A stretch of DNA of 64,000 nucleotides, taken from the NCBI GenBank assembly GCA_036504595.1, contig DASXUX010000074.1:1-64000 (forward strand), in the 5' to 3' direction. Source of the DNA: DASXUX01 sp036504595. GTDB taxonomy: Bacteria; Planctomycetota; SZUA-567; H5-PLA8. Of this stretch, positions 8,549-17,455 are shown in pieces; position 1 is the stretch's first letter; every line of letters begins with the position of its first letter. Both the position numbers and the translations under genes were made by a program. The notes under the pieces are model-generated. The model searched no databases. It was given only the letters and a program-made list of their open reading frames with translations, and was not told where the DNA came from.

Positions 8549-9667
8549 ATGCGGCGGATTGCCAAAAAGCCAAGTCATCTGCTCGATCTTCGTTCGGGCT
8601 GTCTTGTTCTTCTGTGCATGTCGAGCTGTGTTTTGGCCGGCCAGCCTGCGCCGGCGGCGCAGGTTGCGCGCACCAAGGCCGAAGTGGACGCGCTGATTGC
8701 CAAAGCGGGCGCGACGCCGCCGGACTGGTTTGCCGCGACGCCGCTGAATTATCCGAACACGCTCGATCTGACGTGGGCCAAGGCGCCGCCGAAGTCGCCG
8801 TGGACGCCGTCGAAGTGGCTGGGCCAGTACATTTTCAGCGTGATCAATGAAAACCCCGGCAAGTGGAAAGAAGGCGTCAAGCTGATGCATCACGTGCTGG
8901 AGGTCAACAAGGCCGACAAAGAGAAATTGCAGCAAACGATGAAGGCTCTGGCCGCGATGTATCAGAACCTGCTTCAGGATCACGCGCGCGCAGCGTTCTG
9001 GCTGCGCAAGGCCGAGGTCGATGCCACGGACGGCTGGGCGGTCGATCTGGCGACCTGTTACTGGAAACTCGGCAACAAGGACATGGCCGTGGAACTTCTA
9101 AAGAAGATTGGCGACGACGACACACGGCACGGCGGCGTAATCAAGCTTTGGGCCGACCTGGGCGAAACCGCAACGGCATTGAAAGTGGCTGAGGCCAAAG
9201 CGAAAGACGGCGACGGCTACATGGCATGGCTGATGGCCGGCGAAGCCTGCCGCATCGCCGGACGGAACAAGGAAGCGCTGGACTACTACGAAAGAGTCCT
9301 GAAAGAGCCCGGCGAGAACAAGGGCGACATCAAGCAGAGCCGTGAGCGCGCCAAGGCCAGCATCGAAGCACTGAAGGTGTACGATCTGCTGGACCTCAAG
9401 CGCATCCCCGATGGCACCTACACCAGCACCAGCTACGGCTACGCCGGGCCGATCACGGTCGCCGTGACGACCAAGGCCAGCAAGATCACGTCTGTAAAAG
9501 TAACGCAGCACCACGAGAAACAATATTTCGCATCGCTGACCGATACGCCGCAGCGCATCATCGACAAGCAGAGCATCAAAGGCATCGACACGTTCTCGTC
9601 GGCCACGATCACGTCCGAAGCGATCATCAATGCGACGGCAAAGGCGCTGAGTAGTGGGATGAAGTAG
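8549..9667 (+). CDS. Exported TPR protein with C-terminal FMN-binding domain
   Basis: The 372-residue product has a signal segment (about 11-31, with a Cys that could be a lipobox: CVLAG is not canonical). A central TPR-like helical region (about 95-270) follows. The C-terminal FMN_bind domain (about 285-372) has the form found in NqrC, RnfG and NosR. The motif SSATITS near residue 350 matches the covalent flavinylation signature (S/D-x-A-T-x-x-T/S), where ApbE attaches FMN to the Thr. The gene is 83 nt upstream of a membrane polyferredoxin, which suggests an extracytoplasmic flavin that exchanges electrons with the iron-sulfur protein. No apbE is seen in the window. Confidence 0.75.
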   Translation: MRRIAKKPSHLLDLRSGCLVLLCMSSCVLAGQPAPAAQVARTKAEVDALIAKAGATPPDWFAATPLNYPNTLDLTWAKAPPKSPWTPSKWLGQYIFSVINENPGKWKEGVKLMHHVLEVNKADKEKLQQTMKALAAMYQNLLQDHARAAFWLRKAEVDATDGWAVDLATCYWKLGNKDMAVELLKKIGDDDTRHGGVIKLWADLGETATALKVAEAKAKDGDGYMAWLMAGEACRIAGRNKEALDYYERVLKEPGENKGDIKQSRERAKASIEALKVYDLLDLKRIPDGTYTSTSYGYAGPITVAVTTKASKITSVKVTQHHEKQYFASLTDTPQRIIDKQSIKGIDTFSSATITSEAIINATAKALSSGMK

Positions 9668-9748
9668 GGTGGTGACTGGTGAGTGGTGGAGTGGTGGAGT
9701 GGTGAGTGGTGGTCTGGTGGTCTAGTGGTCTGGTGTCTGGTGGTCTGG
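9666..9748. repeat. GTGGTCTG / GTGAGTG short-period array
   Basis: Degenerate 7-8 bp units (GGTGAGTGGTGGA, then GTCTGGTG) fill the whole spacer between the FMN-binding gene stop (9665-9667) and the polyferredoxin ATG at 9751, leaving no clear ribosome site other than CTGGGA. Confidence 0.8.
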
Positions 9749-9750
9749 GA

Positions 9751-11466
9751 ATGTCGCTCGATTTGTTCCTCAAAACGAAGCGCAACGGAAGTTCGGGCTT
9801 GCTGCGGCGCAGCCTGAAACGGCTAAGCAGCACGTGGGCCTATTCGCCTGTGCGCCGGATCGTGCAGACGCTTTGTTTCGCGCTTTTCGTCATTCTCTTC
9901 TTCTACGTCTGTTGGCCGTATAGCGCTCAGCCGGGGCATTACGCCGACGAACTGCGCGGCAAGGAAGTCATCGATGCCGAGAGTTTCCTGGCTCTGGACC
10001 CGCTCGTGAGCATCTCCGCCGCGCTGGCCGCAAAGGCCTGGGTCTGGTCGCTCGCATGGGCAGCCGCGCTGCTGGCGGCATGCCTCGTCTTTACGCGGGG
10101 CTTCTGCGGTTACGTCTGTCCAATGGGAACGCTGATCGACCTGTTCGACTGGGTCGTCGGAAAGCGCGTCAAGCGCTTCCGCACAGAGCGCCGCGGTTGG
10201 TGGGTGAATCTGAAATACTACGTGCTGTTGGGCACGCTGCTGGCGGCGCTCCGCGGCGTGACGCTCTCCGGATGGGTGGCGGCGATTCCGGTCCTCACGC
10301 GCGGCATGCAGTTCATTTTCGCCCCACTGCAAATGGGTTCAATGCGCGGCTGGCATCAAGTCCCATACATGAATCCCGGTCACACGGTTTCGATTGTGCT
10401 GTTCGTTGCCGTTCTCGCGCTGGGTCTGCTTCAGCCACGCTTCTGGTGCCGATATGTTTGCCCCAGCGGCGCAATTTTCTCCGTTTTCAATCTGTTTCGC
10501 TTGAGCGAGCGCAAGGTCATCGAGGCTTGCACCGAATGCGGCAAATGCGTGAAGGCCTGCCCCTTCGATGCGATCAACGCCGACGTTTCCACGCGCACCG
10601 CGGATTGCACGTTCTGTCAGACTTGCGGCGGCGCATGTCCGGAAGAGGCGATTCATTTCACCTCACGCTGGCAAAGGAGCGGCGGGCGCCCTCGCCCGCT
10701 TAGCAGTTCCGACGGCCCTTCGCGCCGTGGATTTCTCGTCGCCTCCGGCAGTGCCCTGCTCGTTGCATGGATCGCGCGGAAATCCAGCGCTGGCCTTCCG
10801 GCTGTGGTTCGGCCGCCCGGCAGTCTTCCCGAGGCGCAATTCCTTTCGCTATGCGTGCGATGTGGGGAGTGCTTCAAAGTTTGCCCCAACAACGTGCTGC
10901 AACCGGCGGGCTTCGAACGCGGCGTGGACGAACTGTGGACGCCCAAGGTCGTCGCGAACTGGTCGGGCTGTGAGGCGAGCTGCAACGCGTGCGGACAGGT
11001 CTGCCCGACCGGCGCGATTCGCCCGCTGCCGCTCGATGAGAAGAAATGCGCGCGCATGGGGCGGGGGATCGTGGACCTGGAGCAGTGTCTGCCGCACGCC
11101 GGCAGTGAGGCCTGCCAGATGTGCGTGGATGAGTGTAAGTCCGCCGGCTACGACGCCATCGAGTTCATGCGCGTGCGCGTGGAGACCGACGACAACGGCC
11201 TGCCCGTCGAGGGCAGCGGCTTCGCGGCGCCAGTCGTCCTCGCCGACAAGTGCGTCGGCTGCGGCCTGTGCCAGACACGCTGTTATCAGATCAACGTGAA
11301 GTCGAAGCACTTGCTTGGCGCGTCCGCGATCATTATCGAAGCCGGTGAAGGCAAGGAAGACCGACTCGTGAGCGGCTCGTACCGCGAGCTGCGCGCAAAG
11401 GAAGCCGCCGCTCGGACGAAGAAGCAGACGGAGCCGGAGAAGTATTTGCCGGACTTCCTTAAATGA
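9751..11466 (+). CDS. Membrane polyferredoxin, NapH/MauN-like fused to NapG/MauM-like part
   Basis: I start at the ATG 9751, after the repeat array, giving 571 residues. Residues about 25-245 hold four or more membrane helices with two CxxxCP motifs (CGYVCPMG and CRYVCPSG), as in NapH/NosR/MauN. Two 4Fe-4S ferredoxin motifs follow (CTECGKCVKACP and CTFCQTCGGACP). Near residue 330 a twin-arginine sequence, SRRGFLVASGS, with a hydrophobic stretch looks like an internal Tat/anchor segment. After it come further clusters (CVRCGECFKVCP, CNACGQVCP, CVGCGLCQTRC), as in NapG/MauM. The order suggests a fusion of two normally separate quinol-to-periplasm electron carriers. Its partner is likely the flavoprotein upstream. 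The stop codon opens an AATGATG array. Confidence 0.8.
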   Translation: MSLDLFLKTKRNGSSGLLRRSLKRLSSTWAYSPVRRIVQTLCFALFVILFFYVCWPYSAQPGHYADELRGKEVIDAESFLALDPLVSISAALAAKAWVWSLAWAAALLAACLVFTRGFCGYVCPMGTLIDLFDWVVGKRVKRFRTERRGWWVNLKYYVLLGTLLAALRGVTLSGWVAAIPVLTRGMQFIFAPLQMGSMRGWHQVPYMNPGHTVSIVLFVAVLALGLLQPRFWCRYVCPSGAIFSVFNLFRLSERKVIEACTECGKCVKACPFDAINADVSTRTADCTFCQTCGGACPEEAIHFTSRWQRSGGRPRPLSSSDGPSRRGFLVASGSALLVAWIARKSSAGLPAVVRPPGSLPEAQFLSLCVRCGECFKVCPNNVLQPAGFERGVDELWTPKVVANWSGCEASCNACGQVCPTGAIRPLPLDEKKCARMGRGIVDLEQCLPHAGSEACQMCVDECKSAGYDAIEFMRVRVETDDNGLPVEGSGFAAPVVLADKCVGCGLCQTRCYQINVKSKHLLGASAIIIEAGEGKEDRLVSGSYRELRAKEAAARTKKQTEPEKYLPDFLK

Positions 11467-11542
11467 TGAATGCTGAATGATGAATGCGGAATTCGGCTTC
11501 TTCATTCTTATTCATCATTCATCATTCCGCATTCATCATTAT
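11461..11542. repeat. AATGATG heptamer foldback array 3, between convergent genes
   Basis: Complementary arms at 11461-11490 and about 11507-11540. The plus-strand TGA (11464-11466) is part of the first heptamer and the minus-strand TAA (11539-11541) is adjoined by the right arm, as at 3315-3411. Confidence 0.85.
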
Positions 11543-13569
11543 TTCTTAATCAGCAGGTAATCCAGCCCGACCATGTACGACTTCTGCGCCTTCTCGTTCG
11601 CGCCGGTGATCGTGATCGACAGCGTGTTCTCGCCGGCCTTCAGATCGAAGCTGCCCAGTTCGATTTCGCCGGAGACGATCACGCCGTCGTTGTAGAAGTC
11701 GATCGGCTCGCCCGCTTTCTTGTCGTTGATCGCAAACTGAGCGATGCCGTAGTCCACGGCTTTCAGAAATCGGCCGAAGACCTTGTAGGTGCCGGCTTCT
11801 GCAACATTGAAGCCCAGCACCAGCGCATCGCCGACCTTGTGCCCGCCGCGCCACCACAGATGCCGTCCGCCGCTGGTCGCGTCCCAATCCTGCGGTTCGA
11901 CAGCGCCGACTTTGGAAATGATCTTCATCTCTTCGCCTTCGATCGCGCCTTTGACTTTTGCGACCGCCGGCGTTTCAGGCGCGGGGCGAAGCGTCACGTC
12001 ATCGGCCGTGATGGCTTTGAAACCGTCGGTCGCGCCGGGCATCGCATACCAGTAATCGATAACCGCCGAGTTCACGAGGCACTTCTTCCAGTGCCACATT
12101 TCCATGTCGAAGCGGAAGTCCTTCGTGAACGGGATGCGGTCCAGAATGTGGAAGCGGTTCAGGCTGGTGCGGCCGAAGTTGCCGGGGCCGTCGCAGCGCG
12201 CCTGGTTGTGATAGGCGTGCGTGAACAGCGCCGGGAAGCACCACGCGTAGCCGAAGTAATCTTCCGTGCCGGTGCCGAAATGGCTGGGAAACGTCTCGCC
12301 ATCGACATAAATCTTCTCGTCGCCTTCGCCCCACCAATCCTTGACGGGATTGTCGATGAAGTACGCCACGCCCGCGAAGACGCCCTTGCCTTTGGCCGTC
12401 ATGTAGTTCCAGTCTATCTTCGGATCGGTCGGCAGATCGTGCTGGATGCGCCACTTCGCATGGAAGAGCATCGTCGCATCGGTCCACGTGTACGGCGCTG
12501 CGACCACTTCGCCCTTCAGCGTCACGGACTCCTTGCCCAAATTCGTCAGCTTGATCTCGGCAGACTTCTTGAACGGCATCACCCAGCGGCATTCCATCAC
12601 GGCGGTGGTAGCGCCGGCCTCCGTGCCGGCCCTAGTGACGCTCAGCGGCAGCGATTGGAACGGATTCACCCCAGGCGCAGCGCCAAAGAAATCGCCCAGC
12701 GGCGCTTCGACCGTCGTCTCACCGTCGAAAGCGATCTGCACGACGACCGCTCGCAGCGCGGGCTCATTACGGTCAGCGGTCGGCGTCCAATTCAGCCGAA
12801 TGCGCCGGATGGCCATCGCCCCACTGAGCGGTTCGAGCGCCACGGAGGCGCCGGCGGCCAGCGTCTTGTCGAACGCTTTCGTTGCCGCGCCTTCGCCCGG
12901 ACCGTTCAGCTTGTCCGTCGCTTCCAACTTCGCGGCCAGCTCCTTGATCTGCGCGTCCAGCGCCGTGATCTGGTCCGCGCTGAAGGACTTGACCTTGGTG
13001 TCCGCCGAGTACGTGCGGTAGCCGACGTGGTAATAGAAGCCGCCCTTATCGCTGGTGATCTTGCAGTGCTTGGCGTAGGGAATGGGTAGGTAAAGATTGC
13101 GCCCTTTGCTGTATTCGCCCGAAATCGGCCGCGGCAGGCCGGGATACTTGCCCATCAGCAGGTCCGCAAGCGACGTCTCCAGCGCAGGTTTTTCGGCGCC
13201 GTCGATGTAGACTCGCACCGTCCCAGGATCGCCCTTCGGGCCATCGCCCCAGGTTCCCCACATGCGCACGATCGCGCCCGGCCCGTCGGCGTCCAGCATG
13301 ACGAACTCTTTGTGCCCGTCCTTGTTCTCAACGCGGATGTACTGTCCGCAGTCGCCATTGGCGAACCATGTCTTTTGATCATCCGGCGTCTTGGACGCTC
13401 GGTCGTAAGAGGAGAACTGTTTGCACGTGTACGCCGGCGCTGGGAACTCGGCGAGTTTGACGAGGTTCGTCATGTCGTCCAGCAGGCTGGCCATCGAGAT
13501 TTCGTTCTGCTCGGCAAAACACGTTCCGGCCAGGCACAGTGAAAGTGCCAGCGCGAGTTTGAGCTTCAT
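11539..13569 (-). CDS. Secreted DUF2961 (GH172-like) glycoside hydrolase
   Basis: The start is the ATG at 13567-13569 with AGGAG upstream; an in-frame extension is only repeat sequence. The 676-residue protein has a signal peptide (1-18). Residues about 20-500 are DUF2961-like: the early LLDDMTNL..LAEFP and SSYDRAS segments, DADGPGAIVRMW, and the later YTGTEDYFG-type motif (here FGTGTEDYFGYAWCF). DUF2961 proteins of GH172 act on fructofuranoside or arabinofuranoside linkages in related bacteria; the substrate here is unknown. The C-terminal about 150 residues look like a carbohydrate-binding beta-sandwich ending in a GLDYLLIKK strand. A GCCGGC palindrome is read in frame as RAGTEAGAT. It lies downstream of, and is probably transcribed with, the Gfo/Idh gene. 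Confidence 0.8.
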   Translation of the reverse strand: MKLKLALALSLCLAGTCFAEQNEISMASLLDDMTNLVKLAEFPAPAYTCKQFSSYDRASKTPDDQKTWFANGDCGQYIRVENKDGHKEFVMLDADGPGAIVRMWGTWGDGPKGDPGTVRVYIDGAEKPALETSLADLLMGKYPGLPRPISGEYSKGRNLYLPIPYAKHCKITSDKGGFYYHVGYRTYSADTKVKSFSADQITALDAQIKELAAKLEATDKLNGPGEGAATKAFDKTLAAGASVALEPLSGAMAIRRIRLNWTPTADRNEPALRAVVVQIAFDGETTVEAPLGDFFGAAPGVNPFQSLPLSVTRAGTEAGATTAVMECRWVMPFKKSAEIKLTNLGKESVTLKGEVVAAPYTWTDATMLFHAKWRIQHDLPTDPKIDWNYMTAKGKGVFAGVAYFIDNPVKDWWGEGDEKIYVDGETFPSHFGTGTEDYFGYAWCFPALFTHAYHNQARCDGPGNFGRTSLNRFHILDRIPFTKDFRFDMEMWHWKKCLVNSAVIDYWYAMPGATDGFKAITADDVTLRPAPETPAVAKVKGAIEGEEMKIISKVGAVEPQDWDATSGGRHLWWRGGHKVGDALVLGFNVAEAGTYKVFGRFLKAVDYGIAQFAINDKKAGEPIDFYNDGVIVSGEIELGSFDLKAGENTLSITITGANEKAQKSYMVGLDYLLIKK
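12606..12636. repeat. GCCGGCCTCCGTGCCGGC palindrome in frame, copy 2
   Basis: GTAGCGCCGGCCTCCGTGCC and its continuation lie inside the DUF2961 gene and are read on the minus strand as AGTEAGATT. Confidence 0.8.
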
Positions 13570-13582
13570 TCGAGTCTCCTCA

Positions 13583-13691
13583 TGAAAGAATGATGAATGA
13601 TGAATGATGAATGCGGAATGATGAATAAGGCTGCAGCGGCGCGACAATTGTCGCCGCATTATTCAGCATTCATCATTCCGCATTCATTATT
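13583..13691. repeat. AATGATG heptamer foldback array 4
   Basis: The left arm 13583-13628 has four AATGATG units and the right arm 13655-13691 is complementary. The loop contains a TGCAGCGGCG..CGCCGCA stem. The array fills the gap between the Gfo/Idh stop (13701) and the DUF2961 start (13569). Confidence 0.85.
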
Positions 13692-13700
13692 TGTTGCCGT

Positions 13701-15044
13701 TTACCATTCCCAGCCCTTGCGGTATTCGCGCTTGATGACGTCCTCAAGTCCGGCGACGCTCGTCTTCATGTTCGGGCCGTCCCAATCGACTTTCTTGCCG
13801 ACACCCGCGCGCATCGCCAGCCGGCCGAGCAACACCATTTCGGCGAAATAGCCGGCGTAATCGACGAAGTTCGAACACGGCGGCGTGCCGCCTTTGATCG
13901 CCTGGAGCAGATCTTCCAGCGGTCCGCCTTTCACGCGCGGAATGCTCTTTTCTGGCGGCGGGAAGGCCTTGTGGGCTTCCTCGGGCAGAATGCGCACGCC
14001 ATCGCCGTAGGTTTCGGTATACATCACGCCCTTGTCGCCGACGTAAATCGACCCGCCGCCTTTGAATTCACGGTTGGCCTTCTTCTCCCATTCCTTGAAG
14101 ATCTCAGGCTTGTCGTCATTGCCGAAAATCGTGACGGGCGGCATGTCGCCGCGAGCCGGGTAGCTCCATTTCACGATGTTGTTCTGCGGGTAGTAATCTT
14201 TGTTCCCGCCCTTGCTTTGGATGGCCTCGACGCTGTCGGCATGTTTGAGCTTCAACGACCAGCAGGCGCCGTCCATGATGTGGCAGCCCATGTCGCCCAG
14301 CGTTCCGGTGCCGAAATCCCAGAAATTGCGCCAGGAGAACGGATGCAGGCCGTCGTGGAATTCGCGGAAGGCCGCCGGTCCGAGCCATTCGTCCCAGTGC
14401 ACGCCCGGCGGAACGGGCTTGGTCGCGGGCCGCGGGGAATTTCCGCCGAAGTTGCGGTTGAACCAGCAGTGGACTTCGGTCACTTTGCCGATGGCGCCGC
14501 CCCAAATGTATTCGCACAGGCGCCGGTAACCTTCGCCGCAGTGGCCCTGGTTGCCCATCTGCGTCATCACTTTTTTCTCTTTGGCCAGCTCCGCCATCTG
14601 GCGCGCTTCCCAGATGTCGTGAGCCATCGGCTTTTGCACGAAGACGTGCTTGCCCAGTTTCATCGAGCGCATTGCGGCCGGCGCGTGCGTGTGGTCGGGC
14701 GTGGCGATGAGCACGCAATCGATGTCTTTGTGGCATTCGTCGAGCATCTTGCGGAAATCGAAATACTGCTTCACGCCTTCGGCTTTGGGCCCGAGCTTCT
14801 TGGCTGCATCGGCCATCTTGCCGTCGTCAACTTCCACCATCGCCACCAGCCGGCCTTTGCTGGCCGCCCAGCCCGGATTTCCCGTTCCCTGCCCGCCGCA
14901 CCCGATGCAGGCGAAGCCGAGGGTATCGTTGGGCCCTTTTCCGTCGGCAATGATCAGCGGCGCGCCCAGATATTGCGCTCCAGCGGTCGCTCCGGCGACG
15001 ACGGCCGCGCGTTTGAGGAAGTTACGACGATTGAGGTTGGCCAC
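13701..15044 (-). CDS. Tat-exported Gfo/Idh/MocA-family oxidoreductase
   Basis: GTG start at 15042-15044 with AGGAG 8 nt upstream; 447 residues. The N-terminus (NRRNFLKRAAVVAGA) is a textbook twin-arginine signal. The Rossmann domain follows (about 40-165), with GCGGQGTGNP in the nucleotide-binding position and the Gfo/Idh signature EKPMAHD-like segment (here VQKPMAHDIWEARQM). The C-terminal alpha/beta domain runs about 175-430 and includes WDFGTGTLGDMGCHIMD. Such proteins oxidise or epimerise sugars with NAD(P); the Tat-exported subgroup is strongly expanded in planctomycetes. The neighbours (DUF2961 hydrolase, WbsX/LamG protein, sulfatase) fit glycan catabolism. Substrate unknown. Confidence 0.9.
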   Translation of the reverse strand: MANLNRRNFLKRAAVVAGATAGAQYLGAPLIIADGKGPNDTLGFACIGCGGQGTGNPGWAASKGRLVAMVEVDDGKMADAAKKLGPKAEGVKQYFDFRKMLDECHKDIDCVLIATPDHTHAPAAMRSMKLGKHVFVQKPMAHDIWEARQMAELAKEKKVMTQMGNQGHCGEGYRRLCEYIWGGAIGKVTEVHCWFNRNFGGNSPRPATKPVPPGVHWDEWLGPAAFREFHDGLHPFSWRNFWDFGTGTLGDMGCHIMDGACWSLKLKHADSVEAIQSKGGNKDYYPQNNIVKWSYPARGDMPPVTIFGNDDKPEIFKEWEKKANREFKGGGSIYVGDKGVMYTETYGDGVRILPEEAHKAFPPPEKSIPRVKGGPLEDLLQAIKGGTPPCSNFVDYAGYFAEMVLLGRLAMRAGVGKKVDWDGPNMKTSVAGLEDVIKREYRKGWEW

Positions 15045-15122
15045 AGCAGTTCTCCTATGAGTATCCCCGCACTCGGCGGGTCAGACTGGTCTTTGGTAAT
15101 GCTCTGAGTGTGTACACCGTTT

Positions 15123-15182
15123 GTAACGCAATCCTCCTGGATTGCGAGGCCGGCAACGCGCAATCCAGGAGGATTGCGCTAC
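15123..15182. repeat. CGCAATCCAGGAGGATTGCG palindrome pair
   Basis: GTAACGCAATCCTCCTGGAT (15123-15146 block) and its inverse at 15157-15182 form a large stem. The minus-strand stop of the WbsX gene (15179-15181) is part of the element. Related copies are at 22035-22060, 26398-26413 (degenerate) and 32066-32090 (coding). Confidence 0.75.
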
Positions 15183-17362
15183 TTGACCGCCCGTTCCGCT
15201 CCGTCCTCATACTCCTTACGGATTTCGTCCGCGGTCAGTGCGCGGCGGTAAAGTTTCACTTCATCGAGCAGGCCGTTGAAGAACGCGGCGTGCTTCACTT
15301 CAAAGTTGCCGATGCAAAGGTGGAACGCGTTCGGCTTGATCTCGCCGGGACGTTCCAGCGATCCTTGTTCTTTGCCATCGACGTAGATCCGCATCGTCTT
15401 TCCGTCAAACGTGCCGGCCAGATGCACCCAGCGGCCGGTGGGCAACGGTTCGTTAGCTTTCAGATGGTGGCTCCAGTCTGTGAGCGGAATCTCGAAGCAT
15501 GGCTTTCCTTCCACCACGCCCATGCGGTATCCGCTTGACGTGCCGCCCGCAAAGACGCGATTGAGGAACCAGTTGTTGCTCTGCGCTGCGGTGTCCGTTT
15601 TCACCCAGCATGCGATGCTGAGCGCCGTCGTAGGTGACAGAGCCGAACTGTTTTCGACAATGACGCAGCCGCCGTTGCAGACCAGAGCATTGCCGTCGAT
15701 CCCCGCGGCGCGTTGAGCGCCCTCCAGTTTGCCGCCGAGCCTGTTGCCCGAATAATCGAGCGCGAATGGCGCGTCCTTGTTTTCGTCGAAGGCCCACCAA
15801 GCGATCAGGTCGGGGTCGGGCTTGCCTTTGGTGACGCGCTTCCTGACCAGCTTGCGGTTCTCGTCCGCTTTTTCGAGAAGCGTGCGAATCGCGGTGTCGT
15901 ATGGTCCGCGGCCGATGTCTTCGGGCAGCAGATCGACGTGCGGCTCCTTCGGATTCTCTCCGAAAACCTTTCGCACAGCATCCAGGTAGCCGAAGCCGTA
16001 TTCGCGATACGGCAAAATGTAGTGGCCTTCGCCCCATTCGTTCCAGTTGTCGAGCAACAGCATGCGGCTGCCGAGCTGCTCCTTCGGCAACGTCGCGGTG
16101 AAGTCCTTGGCTTGCCGCAGGAGCGTTTCGAAATCCGTTGGCGGAATTTTCCAGATGCTGCCTTCGTCGCGCCAGCCGCTCCACGCCTGCGAGACGGTGA
16201 CGACTTGCGGCAGGACATTCAGATCCTGCGTTTTGCGGATGTAGCGCATCTGCGTGTCGATGGCTTGCTGTGGCGTGGGATTGTTCTGGATGTGCCAGCA
16301 GTAGGCGAACGAATAGTCCACGCCGAGGCGTTTGAACTGCTGCAGCACCTTTGCGTCCTGGCCACGGTATTCGCCTAGAATATAAAGTCCATCGAACCCG
16401 GCCTTCCGGCACGCCTCGCGCATTTTGTCGAAGGCCTTCGCGACGTTCGCCTCTCCGCCGAGGTCCTGAATCAGGAAAGTGGGCACGTAGATGAACAGCA
16501 CCGGCTTGTTATCGATTTTCAGATAGCTAGGGTTTTTGAAGTAGTTGTCGATCCAGAACGGCAGCAGGTTGTTGAGCAGATCGTCTTCGTTCGCGACGCC
16601 GGCCTTTCCGCGAGTCTGGTTTTCCCACATGATCGTGAACTTCATTTTGCTGGCGAACTTCGACTTAAAGAGCGCGTCATGGATCGCGCTGCCGAAGCGC
16701 TGCTTCACCGGCCCGCCTTGCCCGTCGCGATACCAGCAATAGACGAAGAACGAGACGCCGTGTTCGACGGCCCACTTCGTTTCCCAATCGGCGACCTCCG
16801 GATTTTCCTGCGAGTAAAACCCCAGCGCCGGCGTGCGCTCCGGGTGTTTCTTCAGATTCGCCCACATCTCCGGCTTGTCCGATTCCCACAACGGACAGTT
16901 GTGCGCGCCGATGAGCATGCTCGTCTTGAGCGGGTCGGGTTCGGGGATGTAGTCGAGTTTCTGAGGTTCCAGTGCAGGGAGAAACAGCACGCGCACGGTT
17001 GCTGCGGCTCTTGCCGTGTTCTCAGCGCTCGTGACCTCCAGTTTCAGATCGCACTCGCCGGGCGCATCGCTTTCGATGGTCCAGGAGAGTTTCGCTTCGT
17101 CATGGGGTTCGAGTTTCATGTCGATTTCGGCCTTGGGGCTCGTCAGGCGCACTGTCGCCGGAAGGACCAGCGTCGCGCGCAACTGCATGGCGGATTCGCA
17201 AGCGTTCTCGATCGCTGCGGAAATTCCGGTCGCTCGTTTTGCGCGCGCGACGGGTTTCTCCAGAGCGAAGCTGACCACGCGAATCTCCGGCGGCGTAACC
17301 ATCGCGTGTGCGCCAGCGCAGCACAAGACCGTCGCCAGGAACAGCCAGCGCGTATTCTGCAT
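15179..17362 (-). CDS. Secreted WbsX/GH99-like protein with C-terminal LamG domain
   Basis: The 727-residue protein starts with a signal peptide (1-20). A beta-sandwich segment (about 25-130) precedes a WbsX/GH99-like TIM barrel (about 145-490), seen in FYSQENPEVADWETKWAVEH, the YCWYRDG strand and the closing motif DNWNEWGEGHYI, where the paired acids are usual catalytic candidates. Residues about 525-720 form a LamG/concanavalin-like domain (LIAWWAFDE, GRWVHLAGTFDGKTMRIYVD, GLLDEVKLYRRALTADEI). Related proteins are encoded in planctomycete glycan-degradation loci and are thought to cleave mannan-like or exopolysaccharide chains. It is divergent from the sulfatase, with which it shares a 93-nt promoter region. 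Confidence 0.8.
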   Translation of the reverse strand: MQNTRWLFLATVLCCAGAHAMVTPPEIRVVSFALEKPVARAKRATGISAAIENACESAMQLRATLVLPATVRLTSPKAEIDMKLEPHDEAKLSWTIESDAPGECDLKLEVTSAENTARAAATVRVLFLPALEPQKLDYIPEPDPLKTSMLIGAHNCPLWESDKPEMWANLKKHPERTPALGFYSQENPEVADWETKWAVEHGVSFFVYCWYRDGQGGPVKQRFGSAIHDALFKSKFASKMKFTIMWENQTRGKAGVANEDDLLNNLLPFWIDNYFKNPSYLKIDNKPVLFIYVPTFLIQDLGGEANVAKAFDKMREACRKAGFDGLYILGEYRGQDAKVLQQFKRLGVDYSFAYCWHIQNNPTPQQAIDTQMRYIRKTQDLNVLPQVVTVSQAWSGWRDEGSIWKIPPTDFETLLRQAKDFTATLPKEQLGSRMLLLDNWNEWGEGHYILPYREYGFGYLDAVRKVFGENPKEPHVDLLPEDIGRGPYDTAIRTLLEKADENRKLVRKRVTKGKPDPDLIAWWAFDENKDAPFALDYSGNRLGGKLEGAQRAAGIDGNALVCNGGCVIVENSSALSPTTALSIACWVKTDTAAQSNNWFLNRVFAGGTSSGYRMGVVEGKPCFEIPLTDWSHHLKANEPLPTGRWVHLAGTFDGKTMRIYVDGKEQGSLERPGEIKPNAFHLCIGNFEVKHAAFFNGLLDEVKLYRRALTADEIRKEYEDGAERAVK

Positions 17363-17455
17363 GGAAGATCCTCCAAGGGAGTATCTCTTAGCATACCGGC
17401 GCGCTTTCCGAAAGCCGTCTCTGGACCTGCAATGTCAGCGCTGTACGTTACCAGC

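Noticed and set aside
16679..17455. N-terminal extension of the sulfatase frame
   Set aside because: The frame is open but is antisense to the WbsX gene. The signal peptide and sulfatase fold begin at 17456.
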